From Calcarisporiella thermophila CBS 279.70 (taxonomy: Eukaryota > Calcarisporiellomycota), in NCBI RefSeq assembly GCF_041956535.1, contig NW_027192208.1, forward strand, positions 568,492 through 632,491: a DNA stretch of 64,000 bases. Direction: 5' to 3'. Shown here piece after piece: positions 33,380-44,315 of the stretch. The position numbers were made by a program, and so were the translations under genes. Below the pieces are notes generated by a model that saw only the letters and a list, made by a program, of their open reading frames with translations, had not been told where the DNA came from and ran no database searches. Numbering within the stretch: position 1 is the first letter of the stretch; each line of letters opens with the position of its first letter.

Positions 33380-34029
33380 AAAGATGCTAATTTATGGTTT
33401 TGTTTTCGTTTTCCTGTGATTATCTATTTTTTTCCTCCTCCTCCCTCCTCTTCCTTCTCCTTATCCTTTCGCACTCTTATACTCTTTTTTATACACTGCA
33501 ATCTAATCCATGTCTTTGTTGTATTTCTGGGTATGCTTTTTGTATTGTCTTTTTTTTTCCTCTCGCTTTTTTTTTTCTTATTTACTTTTTTTCCTCCTTT
33601 ATTCTATTTTAGCTGCCTTCATACTTCCTTGTGTGCTTATATTTTGTAAATCTGACTTTTTTTTTTTTTCAAAAAATGAACAATAATAGATAACTTCAAA
33701 AGAGGCATATCCTTTGTTCCACCTCCAAGAAGTACCATGAAGAGAGAAAGAAAGAAGAAAAAAGAATTTTGTTTAGATAAAAGAAATAAAGGGTAAGAAG
33801 AGAATAAGAAAAGGCAGGAGTAAACGAGGAGATAAAAGTAGAAATAGAAATAAAAGATAAAAAAAAAAAGAGATGCACTATTAAAAAGAAAAAAATAGAA
33901 AAAAAAAATCGAATGATGCCTTTTTTTTATTTCCCAATACAAAAAAACAGGTCTAGAATTCCAAGCTTGCCTTCATCTCCCCTCTCTCCCTCCCCCGTGT
34001 CATCGGTGAACCCTGGACCGCTTGCTTGT
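33380..34029. other. Convergent intergenic region with pyrimidine block then purine block
   Basis: Between the ends of MET30 (plus) and CCT5 (minus). The plus strand is strongly T/C-rich from about 33400 to 33665 and strongly A/G-rich from about 33665 to 33910. Each gene is therefore followed by a pyrimidine-rich tract on its own coding strand, as expected for U-rich 3' UTRs and terminators. Open frames here are low-complexity Phe/Ser/Leu strings and are not genes. Confidence 0.6.
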
Positions 34030-35976
34030 TTATTCATCCCCACTGCCCGACATGATCACATCGTCGATCTTCAGGATCATCTTCACCAGCTGGGTGGCGA
34101 GCAAGAACTGCTGCCGCTTCGAAATCAGGGGGTCGATGACGTGGAGCTCTCGCATGTCGTTGGTGCCCTTGTTCATGCAGTCAATACCCAGCCGAGAGTT
34201 GCTGGTGGTCACATGGCGACTCTTGACGTCGGCGAGCGTGTCGATCGGGGACAGTCCCGAGTTCTCGGCAAGCGCCAAGGGGACCGCGTCAAGGGCCGAG
34301 GCAAACGCGCGCATCGCGTACTGCTCGATGGAGGAGATCTTGTCTGCCTCGTCCGAGACCCGGAGGGCACAGGAAATCTCTGCCGCACCACCACCGTAGA
34401 CAATGCGGTTATCGCGCACCAAGTTACGAACTACGCACATGGCATCGTGGAGGGAACGCTTCGCCTCGTCGATGATCTAAAGAGCAAGCGGGAATTGCGT
34501 TAGTAAAGAATCATGTTAAAAAACAACTTGTAAGTGAAAGGAGGGGGGAGGGGGGGGGAGAGGGTGGATCCCTTACCATCTTGTTTCCGCCCCGCACGAA
34601 CACGGTCACCGCCCGTGAATTGGCGCACTCCTCTATGACCAGCATTCGGTCCTTGGTGGTGCCGAACGAGAGCTCCCTCACCAGTCCTGCCCGCCCCAGC
34701 TTGTCCTCCCTCAGGTCCTCGAACCGTGGGACGATGCGACCGTTGGTGGCAATGGCAATCAGCTCGATCTCGGGCCCACCGACCCAGCGCACTGCCGGAA
34801 GCTGGTTCTGCATCAGCAGGTGGTTGGCCTCGTCGTCAAAGCCCCACTGGCAGATGACCAGGTTGGCCCCGGAGTTTTTGACGTGCTGGATCATCTCGTT
34901 GAATTTTTCCCGCTCGTACTCCTGCAACCGGCGGTACTCCTCCACCGAGGTGATGTCGAGCTTGTGTTTTGTCTTGGGCTTGGGCGGTTCGAACGGGCAG
35001 GTGAGGATGGCAAGGCGCACATCGCGCAACTCGCGGGGCATCTGGGGATGCGACATTTCCTTGTCGACGAGCACTCCGTTCACGAGGATGGTGTCCGCCA
35101 GAGAGCCACCCACCTTGCCGTCGACCTTAATGAGCTCAAAGTCCACGTCCTTCCGCTCCAGGTCGGCCACCGAGAGCACCGCGTCCACGGCGATCTTCGC
35201 GAACTGCTCGTGATGCTTCGATACACTAAGAAAAAGGAAAACAGCCCGATTAGAAACACTCAATCCGAATGGGGGGCCTTTGCCCAGGATCCCCAAATAT
35301 TACATCTTGCTCCCAAGGCTTGTCATGGCCGTCTTCATAAGAGAAGAGGTATCTTCACGCGAAAATTCTACAAAGTCCGAGACTGTGTCCAAGTGCTCTA
35401 CCGCGATCTTGCATGCACGCTCGAAACCATCGGCAATTCGCGAGGGATGAATGCCGCGGTCGAGGAGCTGTTCGGTCTGCTCCAACAATGCACCCGCCAA
35501 CACTAATTAAATCCAGGAGGAAAAAAAATGAATCACTCGTCCCAATATAGGAATGGAGTCCATAGGATCTATCTGTATGTACCAACAACGCCCGTTGTTC
35601 CATCACCAATCTCGTCATCCTGGCTTTTTGACAACTGTACCAAGAGTTTAGCAATCTGGTGCTCCACTTCCATCTGGCTCAAGATCGTCGCGCCATCATT
35701 CGTTACTGTGATGTCGCCGTCGGGTGAGATCATAATCTTGTCCAAGCCGCGCGGGCCGAGCGATGTTCTTATGATGTTGGCGACGGCCTTTGCCGCAAGA
35801 ATATGAGACTGTGAACGAGATATAAATTAATGATAATGCAGATTAGTCCGTGGAAGAAAACGGGCATGTACTTTAATGGCATCGATTCCCTGCAGCCGCG
35901 ACTTCTTTTGCTGCTCGCGGACAATAATGTAAGGCTTGCCATACTCGTCGTAGGCGAGTGTTGCTGGTGTGTTCAT
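34030..35976 (-). CDS. CCT5: Chaperonin CCT/TRiC subunit epsilon
   Basis: A subunit of the cytosolic chaperonin that folds actin, tubulin and WD40 proteins. Exon 1 starts [20 protein letters not shown]. Later come [40 protein letters not shown] (with the GDGTT nucleotide motif), [20 protein letters not shown], the DSFV-type helices, [38 protein letters not shown] and [20 protein letters not shown]. The final exon carries [40 protein letters not shown] and ends [10 protein letters not shown]. The Gly-Gly-Gly-Ala-Glu loop and the epsilon-specific YxLQxxExxKFxxMI stretch identify the subunit. About 540 residues. Introns lie near 35.81-35.87, 35.51-35.57, 35.23-35.30 and 34.48-34.57 kb. Confidence 0.96.
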
Positions 35977-37656
35977 CTTATGATTAATTTTAAGGATCCT
36001 TGGGACTAATAAAAAAGTTCCAGTAAGTTCTCGCTTGCAAATAAACAAGAAATAAATAACGGGTGACGTCAATCGAGTCGCGCTAAAGGGAACTCGACCG
36101 AAAAGGCATAGAAATTGAAGGGTGGAGAAATAGATGAGCCCCTATCGACCCTCTTCCTAGAATCTTGGCCCAATATATCTATGTGTCCATTACGGATCGA
36201 AACAAGGTCCTTCAGAGGAAGTTGATATAAAATGCAAGCTTGTATTTCGTAAATTTTCTAGTGTAAATAAAGGTTGGTATCGTGTATGTAGAATGGCATC
36301 CTTGGGGGGATTATAACCTCAACCCAAGCCCGCCATCAAACTATTGATTTCCCAATGAAATCGTCCTCCTCTTATTCGCCTGTGCAAGCATCAAAAGGCG
36401 CACCTGAGTGCTTGCCATAGTGCTCTCGCTTTCAAGATCGTGGTGATTGTGCTCGGTGCTGCTTCTCCTCTAGGTCCAAAAATTGTCTAGGATTGATATT
36501 AGATGTTAGGACTGATAAAATATCTTCTTTAACTTTCCAAAGAACAAGATCCATCTGCAGATGCAGCAGGAAACAGCAGCATTGTGATGATGCGAGTGGG
36601 ACCTGAGGGGCAGTGAAGAGGGGGTGTTGCTGGAATTGAGAGGATGATCGAGCGCGCAGCAGACCAAACTCGGCCGGCTATGTGTGCCCAAGGATACCCC
36701 CAAATGTTATTTCTAATTCGATCCAGAGTCGGCACGATTTCCGGGATTGAGTGGAAGTCTCGAAAAGTTTGCCATGGCTCTCGGCTCAAACGAGTTCCAA
36801 TTGAATACAATGGCCACCGCAGAAGGCATCGACATGTTCTCCTCTCACTCCCCTCTGCATATCCCCTTGCCGCTCACCATTCTGTTTATAATTTTTAATC
36901 CCATAACACCCCACCCCCCTAAGTTTGTTTGGTTCCCTTCAATACTAAAAGTGCTCAAGCGAAGCTCACGTAGATAAATTAGTTAGATTTGACTGAAAGC
37001 TTTGGACGTATATTTTTAAAGGCAATTCAAAATAGCCACGGCAATAATGCGAGAGAAGGTATGCCTTTTTTCGTCAAAAGGCTTTTCGAAGCTTAGATTG
37101 TACCAGCAACCAAGTGTAGGGATACAGTCACACATACTCGCATTTTCCGCTCTGTTTTGGCCATGTGCCTTTATCCAAACACGATTAGGGACGGATCTAC
37201 TATAACATGATGGTGTAAGGGCTCGCCCAACTTGGACATCCGATCTTGTTTACACGGAAACAGATGGGTCAGCAATGTTAATTTCATACACAAGAGCAGA
37301 ATTGGACTCCGAAGCAGGATGGGAGACGAAAATTCTACAGCTGCCTTGTTAACTCTTGAAGGGACTACAAGACACTACGGTCTTTCAACCTTTTATTTAT
37401 TACTCGTCGACACTTTCAACCGTGTTTACCAGCCTTCCCCAAATAAGCCTTGCCAAATGCTCAGTCAAAAGCACTCTCAGCCAATGGGGAGGAAGTATGA
37501 GTTAACTATTATCAGAGCACAGAACTTTGTGCATCCGGGAGACACCAAGCTAAGTTTTGAGTGAAGACTTTAAATATGGCTCGGGGTTCAGCCGTTGCTC
37601 TGTTCGGATTTCCCCCTTATTTACTCTCCTTGATTGTATTTGAAAATTCGGCTTAA
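35977..37656. other. Long gene-free region between CCT5 and the M13 peptidase gene
   Basis: About 1.7 kb between divergent genes. The longest frame (37232-37564 plus, 110 codons) shows no domain, no good start context and no convincing introns; a 93-codon minus frame at 36529-36810 is equally unsupported. No tRNA or repeat was recognised. Confidence 0.5.
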
Positions 37657-40442
37657 ATGATGGAGCTTCAGAGCGCTCGAAGATTGACGCGCAAAGGCCG
37701 CTTGGCCATAGTGTCCATGCTAGCGCTTTCAGCACTCTCTGGGGTCGAGGCAAGGGCCATTCCTGTGCTGCAGCCGCGTCAGGCGCCACAAGTAATGACG
37801 TGTTTTATTTGGAAAGGAGCTGGATGGTTGTGTTAAGACGCCAATAACTTCTCTTTTTCAAGCCCCCAGTATGTGATTCTCCACAGTGCCAGGAGCTTGC
37901 GGCCATCTACAAGACTTACATGGATCCGGCAGTGAATCCTTGTGAAGACTTTTACAATTTTACCTGTAGTTACCATGCAATTCATGCTCACCTGTGTGCC
38001 CAGAAATACTAATTTCTACTTTTTATTTGCTCCATGGTTAGGTGGCGGCTTCATGAAATCGGCCTCACGAAATCTTACTGTCCTAAAGCCCTTTAATTCA
38101 TATTTCGTGAATACCAACGATGTGAGAGCATTACATCTGACCTTCTCTCCCCCCCTGATTTAGTATACTAACCGACACGATTGCTTCCTCTATAAAGAAA
38201 TTCATCTCTGATCTGGTGACGGGGAGATTTAATCCCACAAACCCAGTTACCGGGTGGCCGGGAGTCACCATAGACAAGGCGGACGAGGAGTTGCTTGGAA
38301 AACTGCGCGGTTTCTTCACCGCCTGTGTGAGTGGCTCGCGAAAGGAGAAAGGCATTGGGCCGCTTATACCCATCCTCCAACCTCTTACCGATGGCCCGCT
38401 CGAAAATAGCCCCGATATTCTTGGGACCCTCTTTGGAAGGGCGTTTGCAGAGGCTCGTATTTTCGCCTTCTATGGGTTGGATCCGGCCGTTGATTTCACG
38501 ACAGGGAATATCATGCTTGCAGTTACTATGCCTAGAATGAGGATCGACTTCTCATTGCCGGGAGTTGAAAATTCATTGATGGGGATCCTAGAGGAGGATT
38601 TCAAAGAGATGCAGAAACTCCTTCCTTCGCTTTCACAAACTGATCCATCGGCTGCCGCAAAAGAGGTCTTTGCACTGATGAAAAAGCTGATGCCCATCTT
38701 CCTTTCCCTGTAAGTAAATTCCTCCCAAGTGTATTTGAGAAATGGCCAACCTAATCGAATCCCGTCTATCTTAGCCCGTTACGGCCCAAAGAGGTTGACG
38801 TGTTCCACCCAATGACCCTAGCAGAACTCTCGGCTCTTGCTCCTGGCGTAAACTGGGAAAATTTCCTCAAGGCCTATTTACCCCCTTCGGACGCGCTGCC
38901 CTCGAAAATTAACGTCCCATTCCCCGATCAGGTGCGCGCAGTCTCCTCGGTGGTGACCAGCTCCTCTCCTCTTGCCATCCGGTACTTTATGATATGGAGA
39001 ACCAGGAGGAAGTTTCCAAGTGCCTTTTCTTCACTCTCTCTTGGGGAAGAATCCTGCATAGAATTGGCCGATATGGCACTGCCACAGATATCCGGACGAT
39101 ACTACGTTCTCTACAATTCAAACAATGAGACCCGCACCGAGGTGTTTTCGGCCATCTCATTGCTTCAGCAAAGCTTTTTGGAACGCCTCAGTCAAATTAC
39201 TTGGCTGGATGAGGGAACACGCAAGAATGCGGCTGATAAGGTACGGCGTCCTAATTCAACGCTCCTTGGTAATGGCGCTGGCTATGATATATTAACAAGA
39301 CCATTCTCTCTACAGCTTAGTAAAATGAAGGAAACCGCCGTGATCTCCGAGCACGATCCCGAGACCCTCTCCGCCCAAAACATTGCACAGTTTTACTCTA
39401 GTTTCAATATTACCAACAACTTCATAACCAATGTGGTCAACCTGCAGAAATTTAATAACCACCTTGTTTTGTCCATGCTTGGAAAGCCACAGGATCCCCT
39501 TTCTTGGAAACTAATTCCGAGCTTGCACATATTAAACGCATTTTACTCCTTTGATACCAATTCAATCGCCGTTTTAGCTGGTAAATACTATAGCTTGGTT
39601 TGCTTTTCCGTTTTTATGTATATGGCTCAATCCAATCGAACTAGATACGATGAAGCATCCTCTATACGATCCCGCCTACCCCGAATACATAAAATTTGGC
39701 GGACCTTATTCAGTCTTGGGCCATGAAATCACGGTACGATGAGCCATATTCCTCCAAGGATTGTATTTTGTGTCCATTCCACTGACGTTAATTTTTTTTG
39801 TCTCGTCCATTTCAGCATGGTTATGATAACTATGGTAGACTATTCGATGGAGCAGGCCATTACTATAACTGGTGGTCCAACGAAGCAGTGGCTGCCTACA
39901 ACGAGAGGGCGAAATGTTTTATTGATCAGGTGCGTGGCTTTATTCCTTCCTCTACTTTCTTAACCCTTCTGTTACTGATGAGTGCTCTTATCACACAGTA
40001 CAATGAATATCCTATTGGAACGCTTAACAACCGAGTTTACAAGATCAATGGCACGGCCACCCTTGGCGAAAACATTGCAGACAACGGAGGGGTTGCTAGA
40101 TCCTATGACGCTTGGCAGAAACGATTCCAATTGGGCCAGGTGAATAACCGTGCACTTCCAGGGCTGGAAAAGTACACTCCACAGCAAATGTTCTTTATTG
40201 CTTACGGACATATGTTCTGTGAAGCATATATCCCGGAAGATGGGATCATGAGGGTAGGCAATTTGCCAGTTAAACATCGATCACACTACCTCTAACTCTC
40301 TCCTCTTGATGGGTTGACACAGTACTCTATCGATGAACATAGTCCTAACCAGTGGCGAATTCGCGGTGTGATGAGGAATAGCGCCGAATTTGCTCAAGCA
40401 TTTAATTGTCCAGCTACTCAGAATCGTTGCGAAATTTGGTGA
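37657..40442 (+). CDS. Secreted M13 family zinc metallopeptidase (neprilysin/ECE-like)
   Basis: A zinc endopeptidase of the neprilysin family. The start MMELQSARRLTRKG is followed by a signal-like segment (LAIVSMLALSALSGVEA). Exon 2 has the family N-terminus VCDSPQCQELAAIYKTYMDP and NPCEDFYNFTC. Later exons give the QITWLDEGTRKNAADK block and the substrate-binding ILNAFY. The zinc site HEITH is split by an intron between T and the second H; HGYDNYGRLFDGAGHYYNWW follows, with the catalytic Asp. The third ligand lies in LGENIADNGG. The C-terminus has DEHSPNQWRIRGVMRN and ends CEIW. All catalytic residues are present and about 680 residues is normal, so an active extracellular enzyme is likely. 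The intron at about 38131-38198 uses a TACTAAC branch; the first AG upstream of it is not the acceptor. About nine exons. Confidence 0.93.
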
Positions 40443-41082
40443 TTGAGCTTGGGGGACGATCTCTTTTTTTTTTTTTATCTACCTGTGTATCCGCTCAATT
40501 CGTGTTTCGTTCCTTCTTTTGATGATACCATCACTTTGGCTAGACTTCTCTTTCCGAAATATAATCGTAATCTAATTTCATAGAATAGGCTCAATGCAAC
40601 AGAACACTTTCTTACCTCCCTCAAGCATGTTAAGGTCCACTGAAGTTGGCTCCGCCAGGCTAGCTAGGCTGGCGGAGCCTACTTTAAATAAGAAGTATGG
40701 TCATCTCAGCTATGAAAATCTTTCATCTTCATCGTGGGAAACAATTTTTATTTGTATAGATTCAGGAACTAGGCAAACTACCTGGCCGCTAAGGTCGAGG
40801 AAATGAGCCAAGGCGAGAACATGCATTCAATACTTATATTCGTTGGAGCCAGCGCGCGTGCGAATCTTCCTAATGCAAGCGATGAAAACCGTTAAACGCG
40901 TACTTAAATACTCATGAAAATCGCACACAAAAGATCCTCAGTCGAGTTCATTTTGATCTCACTAGCCACCGCACCAACAACTCTTCAAACTCTCCCACTC
41001 CTCACTATACGCGCGTATCCACACTGGACCTCCACATCACAACATGAGAACCAGTAGACCATAGCTCACGCGTAAGATAGAT
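40443..41082. other. Gene-free spacer carrying a GC-rich palindrome
   Basis: About 640 bp downstream of the M13 gene. It contains a 32-bp near-perfect palindrome (annotated separately). The 70-codon frame that runs through it (40594-40806) is not considered coding. Confidence 0.5.
40648..40679. repeat. 32-bp GC-rich palindrome
   Basis: Arms GGCTCCGCCAG (40648-40658) and CTGGCGGAGCC (40669-40679) pair exactly, and the ten bases between them are themselves palindromic apart from one pair. It stands out in an AT-rich background about 200 bp past the M13 stop codon. Confidence 0.9.
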
Positions 41083-41562
41083 CTATCTCCAAATACAAAT
41101 TCTCCTATCCTTCTCGATCTCGCGAAGGTAAGAAGAGGATGGAGAACACTGTGTGACACCAGTAGGCAAATCTGTAGTGCTCAGCTTGAACAACACAGCT
41201 TCCAATGCTAGGCCAAGAGTTGATCTATTTTGAGCACTGTAATCTAATCTTTCGTCCACTAAAGAAACAAAGGCGTCGAGGAAGTGGTCCAATGCTAAGA
41301 TTCTCCCTCGTGCAGTGGCGATTCAGGGAGGGTGGAGAGCAGAAGAGTTGCTGTAGATGTGGGTAGCATTCGAACCTTTTACTGAAGCATCATGGGATCT
41401 TAAGTGTGGATTAGTCGATATCGAGCGTCGCTTACCTCCTTGTTGGGGTTTTATGAAAAACGTGTTCAGGGAGAAATTAAGACTGTTAAAGAGGGGCATG
41501 AGCTGATTGGATGGATATTCATCATAAACTTTAAGTAAGCAGTCATACGATAGCAGCTTCAT
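41083..41562 (-). CDS. Possible small spliced gene diverging from MTAP, unknown product
   Basis: Two minus-strand frames join in phase across a good intron (donor GTAAGC near 41428, acceptor CTTAG near 41297). The product begins MKLLSYDCLLKVYDEYPSNQ, continues FFIKPQQG, then ALDHFLDAFVSLVDERLDYS, and ends KDRRICIWR; about 112 residues. It has amphipathic helix-like segments but no family I recognise. Its start codon lies only 46 bp from the MTAP start on the opposite strand, which leaves almost no room for separate leaders, so it may be a chance product or an antisense transcript. Confidence 0.35.
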
Positions 41563-41608
41563 CTCAACCTCAGCATCCTTCGCAATTTGTCAGCTCGATC
41601 CCAGCAAA

Positions 41609-42502
41609 ATGTCTTTCACCCACGTCAAAATTGCTGTCATTGGCGGTACCGGCCTCTACAATGTGGACCATCTCAAAGTAGTGGGTGAGGTTTTCCCGGA
41701 CACTCCTTGGGGCAAGCCGAGCGATGCCATTACCATTGCAGAGACCCCCTCCGGCACGCAAATCGCCTTTCTCGCCCGCCACGGCCGAGGCCACTTCCTC
41801 AGCCCTAGCGAGATCCCAGTACGGGCCAACATTGCCGCCCTGAAGCATTTGGGAGTCGAGATTATCATCGCATTCAGCGCGGTTGGCTCGCTGCGCGAGG
41901 AGATCAAGCCAAGAGACTTTGTTCTGCCCTCGACCATTGTGGACCGCACCAAGGCTCGCCCCTCCACCTTCTTTGAAAATGGCGTGGTGGCTCATGCCAT
42001 GTTCGCAGACCCATTCCACCTGCCTCTCGCCGATCTCATCTGGAAGCAGCGTCAGGTGATTACCGAATCAGGGGTCGACTTCCACCGGGACAAGTCCTTG
42101 GTGTGCATCGAGGGGCCTGCCTTCTCCACCCGCGGCGAGTCTCACATGTATCGGGCTTGGGGATGCGATATCATCAACATGTCGGTGGTCCCTGAGGCTA
42201 AATTGGCTCGGGAGGCGGAGATTGCTTATCAGATGATCTGCATGTCCACCGACTACGACTGCTGGCGCGAGGATGAGGAGGCCGTCACCGTGGAGGCCGT
42301 GGTGCAGAATCTGACTTGTAACGCTGATAATGCGAAGAAATTGCTGCTGGCCCTGCTCCCTGAGCTGGAATCCATGGCGGTAAGCGGAAGTGCGGTCGAG
42401 GGATTGAAAGGAAGCATGAAATTTGCCTGTGTCACGGCCCCGAACAAACGGAACCCGGAGCAGGTTGCCAAACTGAACTATATCCTGCCGGGCTACTACT
42501 AA
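41609..42502 (+). CDS. S-methyl-5'-thioadenosine phosphorylase
   Basis: Phosphorolyses 5'-methylthioadenosine from polyamine synthesis to adenine and methylthioribose-1-phosphate, feeding methionine salvage. Single exon, 297 residues. It starts MSFTHVKIAVIGGTGLYNVD and shows FLARHGRGHFLSPSEIPVRA, the phosphate-binding and active-site loop. AFSAVGSLREEIKPRDFVLP, CIEGPAFSTRGESHMYRAWG and INMSVVPEAKLAREAEIAYQ follow, the last being the nucleoside-binding Asn-Met-Ser-x-x-Pro-Glu block. CMSTDYDCWREDEEAV (the base-specificity Asp region) is intact. Codon use is GC-rich at third positions compared with neighbours, consistent with strong expression. The length and all motifs fit the eukaryotic MTAP family. 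Confidence 0.97.
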   Translation: MSFTHVKIAVIGGTGLYNVDHLKVVGEVFPDTPWGKPSDAITIAETPSGTQIAFLARHGRGHFLSPSEIPVRANIAALKHLGVEIIIAFSAVGSLREEIKPRDFVLPSTIVDRTKARPSTFFENGVVAHAMFADPFHLPLADLIWKQRQVITESGVDFHRDKSLVCIEGPAFSTRGESHMYRAWGCDIINMSVVPEAKLAREAEIAYQMICMSTDYDCWREDEEAVTVEAVVQNLTCNADNAKKLLLALLPELESMAVSGSAVEGLKGSMKFACVTAPNKRNPEQVAKLNYILPGYY

Positions 42503-43101
42503 AGGCCCATTGCCTGGTATTTAATGCAATATCCGTTGTACTAGAAGATAGAATAGAATGTGTGTGATCATGTTTCAAAAATGCTTGTTGTAATAGAGGG
42601 CGGCCTTCTATCTGATCTAGAAAACAATATTTGTTTTGTTGTATTGTTTCTATATTGGTTCTAGATGTGCCTAAATATACATATCTATCTATATATTCGT
42701 ATAGAATGCTCCGTTCTATCGTCTTATCCATTGGTAATCAAATTTTCGGTGATCACTCAAATATGAAAACAGCCATACAATTTCCATGGGACATTTATAT
42801 GCTTGAGCATTGTAGATACGATGATTACGTTGGGCTCTCACACAAGGTTTCCAGCGGTGTCTTCGTATTTCTACACAAGATCCTTTATTCTACGGGATAT
42901 AGACGAGTCCTTTTATATCTAAGAAATTGAGACCAAAAAACATGGGGGGCCTATGTTTGTTAATATAAGCTTATATATTTCATGTGGATTTCCACTCTCC
43001 TATATTTCTAACCACGTCCCCTGCCCATTTAGTGACAGTATATGGATATGGAAGGCAAGTGATGTTATAATACAAAGAGAATATAATTCTGGGTCGGTAG
43101 T
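42503..43101. other. Convergent intergenic region (MTAP / TPR gene)
   Basis: About 600 bp, AT-rich, between converging genes. The 99-codon frame at 42631-42930 is domain-free and not called. Confidence 0.5.
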
Positions 43102-43915
43102 TCACTGGTTGGAGCCTGCAAACTCTTTCTGCATCATCTCCATTACTATAGCATTGCACATCTTTGCGTAAGGATTCTCCGCCACGGCCGCGGTCTACAG
43201 ATGTAGAATAAGGGGATCAGAAAAATGAATATGAACTCCCGAATGGTACAAAGAGGAGCCCTACCTTAGCAATAGGATTGCCCAGCTTCGCTCCTATCTC
43301 AAAATCTGCTAGTGCACCCTCTGCGTCTCCTTGCATCTTACGAATGATGGCACGTTGGGTGTAGGCCTTGATAAAGGAGATACAAAATAAAGAATTAACA
43401 AACAAGAAAAGAAAACCGGCCCACGCCCTCTACTCTACCTGCTTTAGGACCTTTGTCTGGCCATGGCCAACCTCGATGGCTTGGTTCAGGTCCACCAAGG
43501 CTTTATCTAAATCTCCCATTAGTCTATACAATTGTGCACGATTGTTCAGTCCGCTCGCATACACTCCACCCGATTTATCGATGATCTCGGTGAAGATCCG
43601 CAGCGCATCCTCGGTGCGATCGGCCTCTGCGAGTTGAACAGCCTCGGCCTCACGTTGCTTGAGGGAGGCAATGAGCTCTGGGGAGAGATTAGGGGTAGCC
43701 TCTTCTGTGGGGACCTCGGGCTCTGCGGGGAGTGAGGCATGGGTCTCAGGGATAAATGATTTGGCCTCTACATTCATTCCATTCATGGTCTAGCAAGATA
43801 CGAACCAAGATATAAGGAGTAGCCAATTACCTGGATTAAAAACGGCCTCGAGGACTTTGAGATCGCGCTCAGACACCTGCGGATTTTCTTGATGCTGATG
43901 GCTAATTTCGGGCAT
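43102..43915 (-). CDS. TTC36-like tetratricopeptide repeat protein
   Basis: A small TPR protein related to animal TTC36 (a predicted Hsp70/Hsp90 co-chaperone type fold). Exon 1 (from ATG 43915) reads MPEISHQHQENPQVSERDLK and VLEAVFNP. The intron must end at the GAATGTAG acceptor near 43769 to keep phase, giving NPEAKSFIPETHASLPAEP. The TPR part has SLKQREAEAVQLAEADRTED, ALRIFTEIIDKSGGVYASGL, NNRAQLYRLMGDLDKALVDL, AYTQRAIIRKMQGDAEGALA and DFEIGAKLGNPIAK. The last exon ends ENPYAKMCNAIVMEMMQK, matching the conserved NPYAxxCNxML tail of TTC36. About 210 residues. The in-frame ATG at the earlier acceptor is intronic. Confidence 0.88.
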
Positions 43916-44083
43916 TGTGGATTACCGGTCCAATTATTCTAGTTTAATATTTATCAGAGGTAAAAGGGGAATCGGCAGCAGATTTATAAATTATTCGAAA
44001 GCGTGGGAATGGGGCCGTCGAATTGATATCAGTTCCGAAGTTCGAATTGAATGAACCACAAAATCTGATGATAGCGTGCATGC

Positions 44084-44134
<51 letters not shown>

Positions 44135-44315
44135 TATTTGTCGGTGTTCTGGGGCATGCTACTAGAAATATCACGCTATATCAGATTGCGTGCGTCAGGC
44201 CGAGCAAAAATTCAAGATCGGGGAAAATGGTGGGATATACGGTTCACTATAGAATTGGATCATGGTCAACCCTCTGCGACGATGCATATGGTGGCAAACA
44301 AGAGAAAGAGTGGGT
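43916..44315. other. Spacer between PIN1 3' end and TPR gene start, with a microsatellite
   Basis: About 400 bp between two minus-strand genes. It contains the (TTTA)n array annotated separately. Nothing else is supported; frames that run through the repeat are low-complexity. Confidence 0.5.
44084..44135. repeat. (TTTA)n tetranucleotide microsatellite
   Basis: About 13 uninterrupted copies of TTTA lie roughly 170-220 bp upstream of the TPR gene start. Length variation between isolates is likely. Confidence 0.97.

Noticed and set aside
33394-33942. Phe/Leu/Ser-rich frames suggesting small membrane proteins
   Set aside because: They are translations of pyrimidine-rich 3' flank and have no homology or start context.
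37232-37564. 110-codon frame upstream of the M13 gene
   Set aside because: No recognisable domain, unremarkable composition, and no supporting splice or promoter signals.
38130-38200. Exon 4 of the M13 gene starting ILTDTIASSIKKF
   Set aside because: The TATACTAAC stretch is the branch site of the intron; the in-phase acceptor is the CTATAAAG just before KFISDLVTG.
43760-43800. Alternative start MNGMNVEAKS for the TPR gene
   Set aside because: The upstream exon encodes the conserved VLEAVFNP, and a downstream acceptor (GAATGTAG) joins it in phase, so this ATG is intronic.
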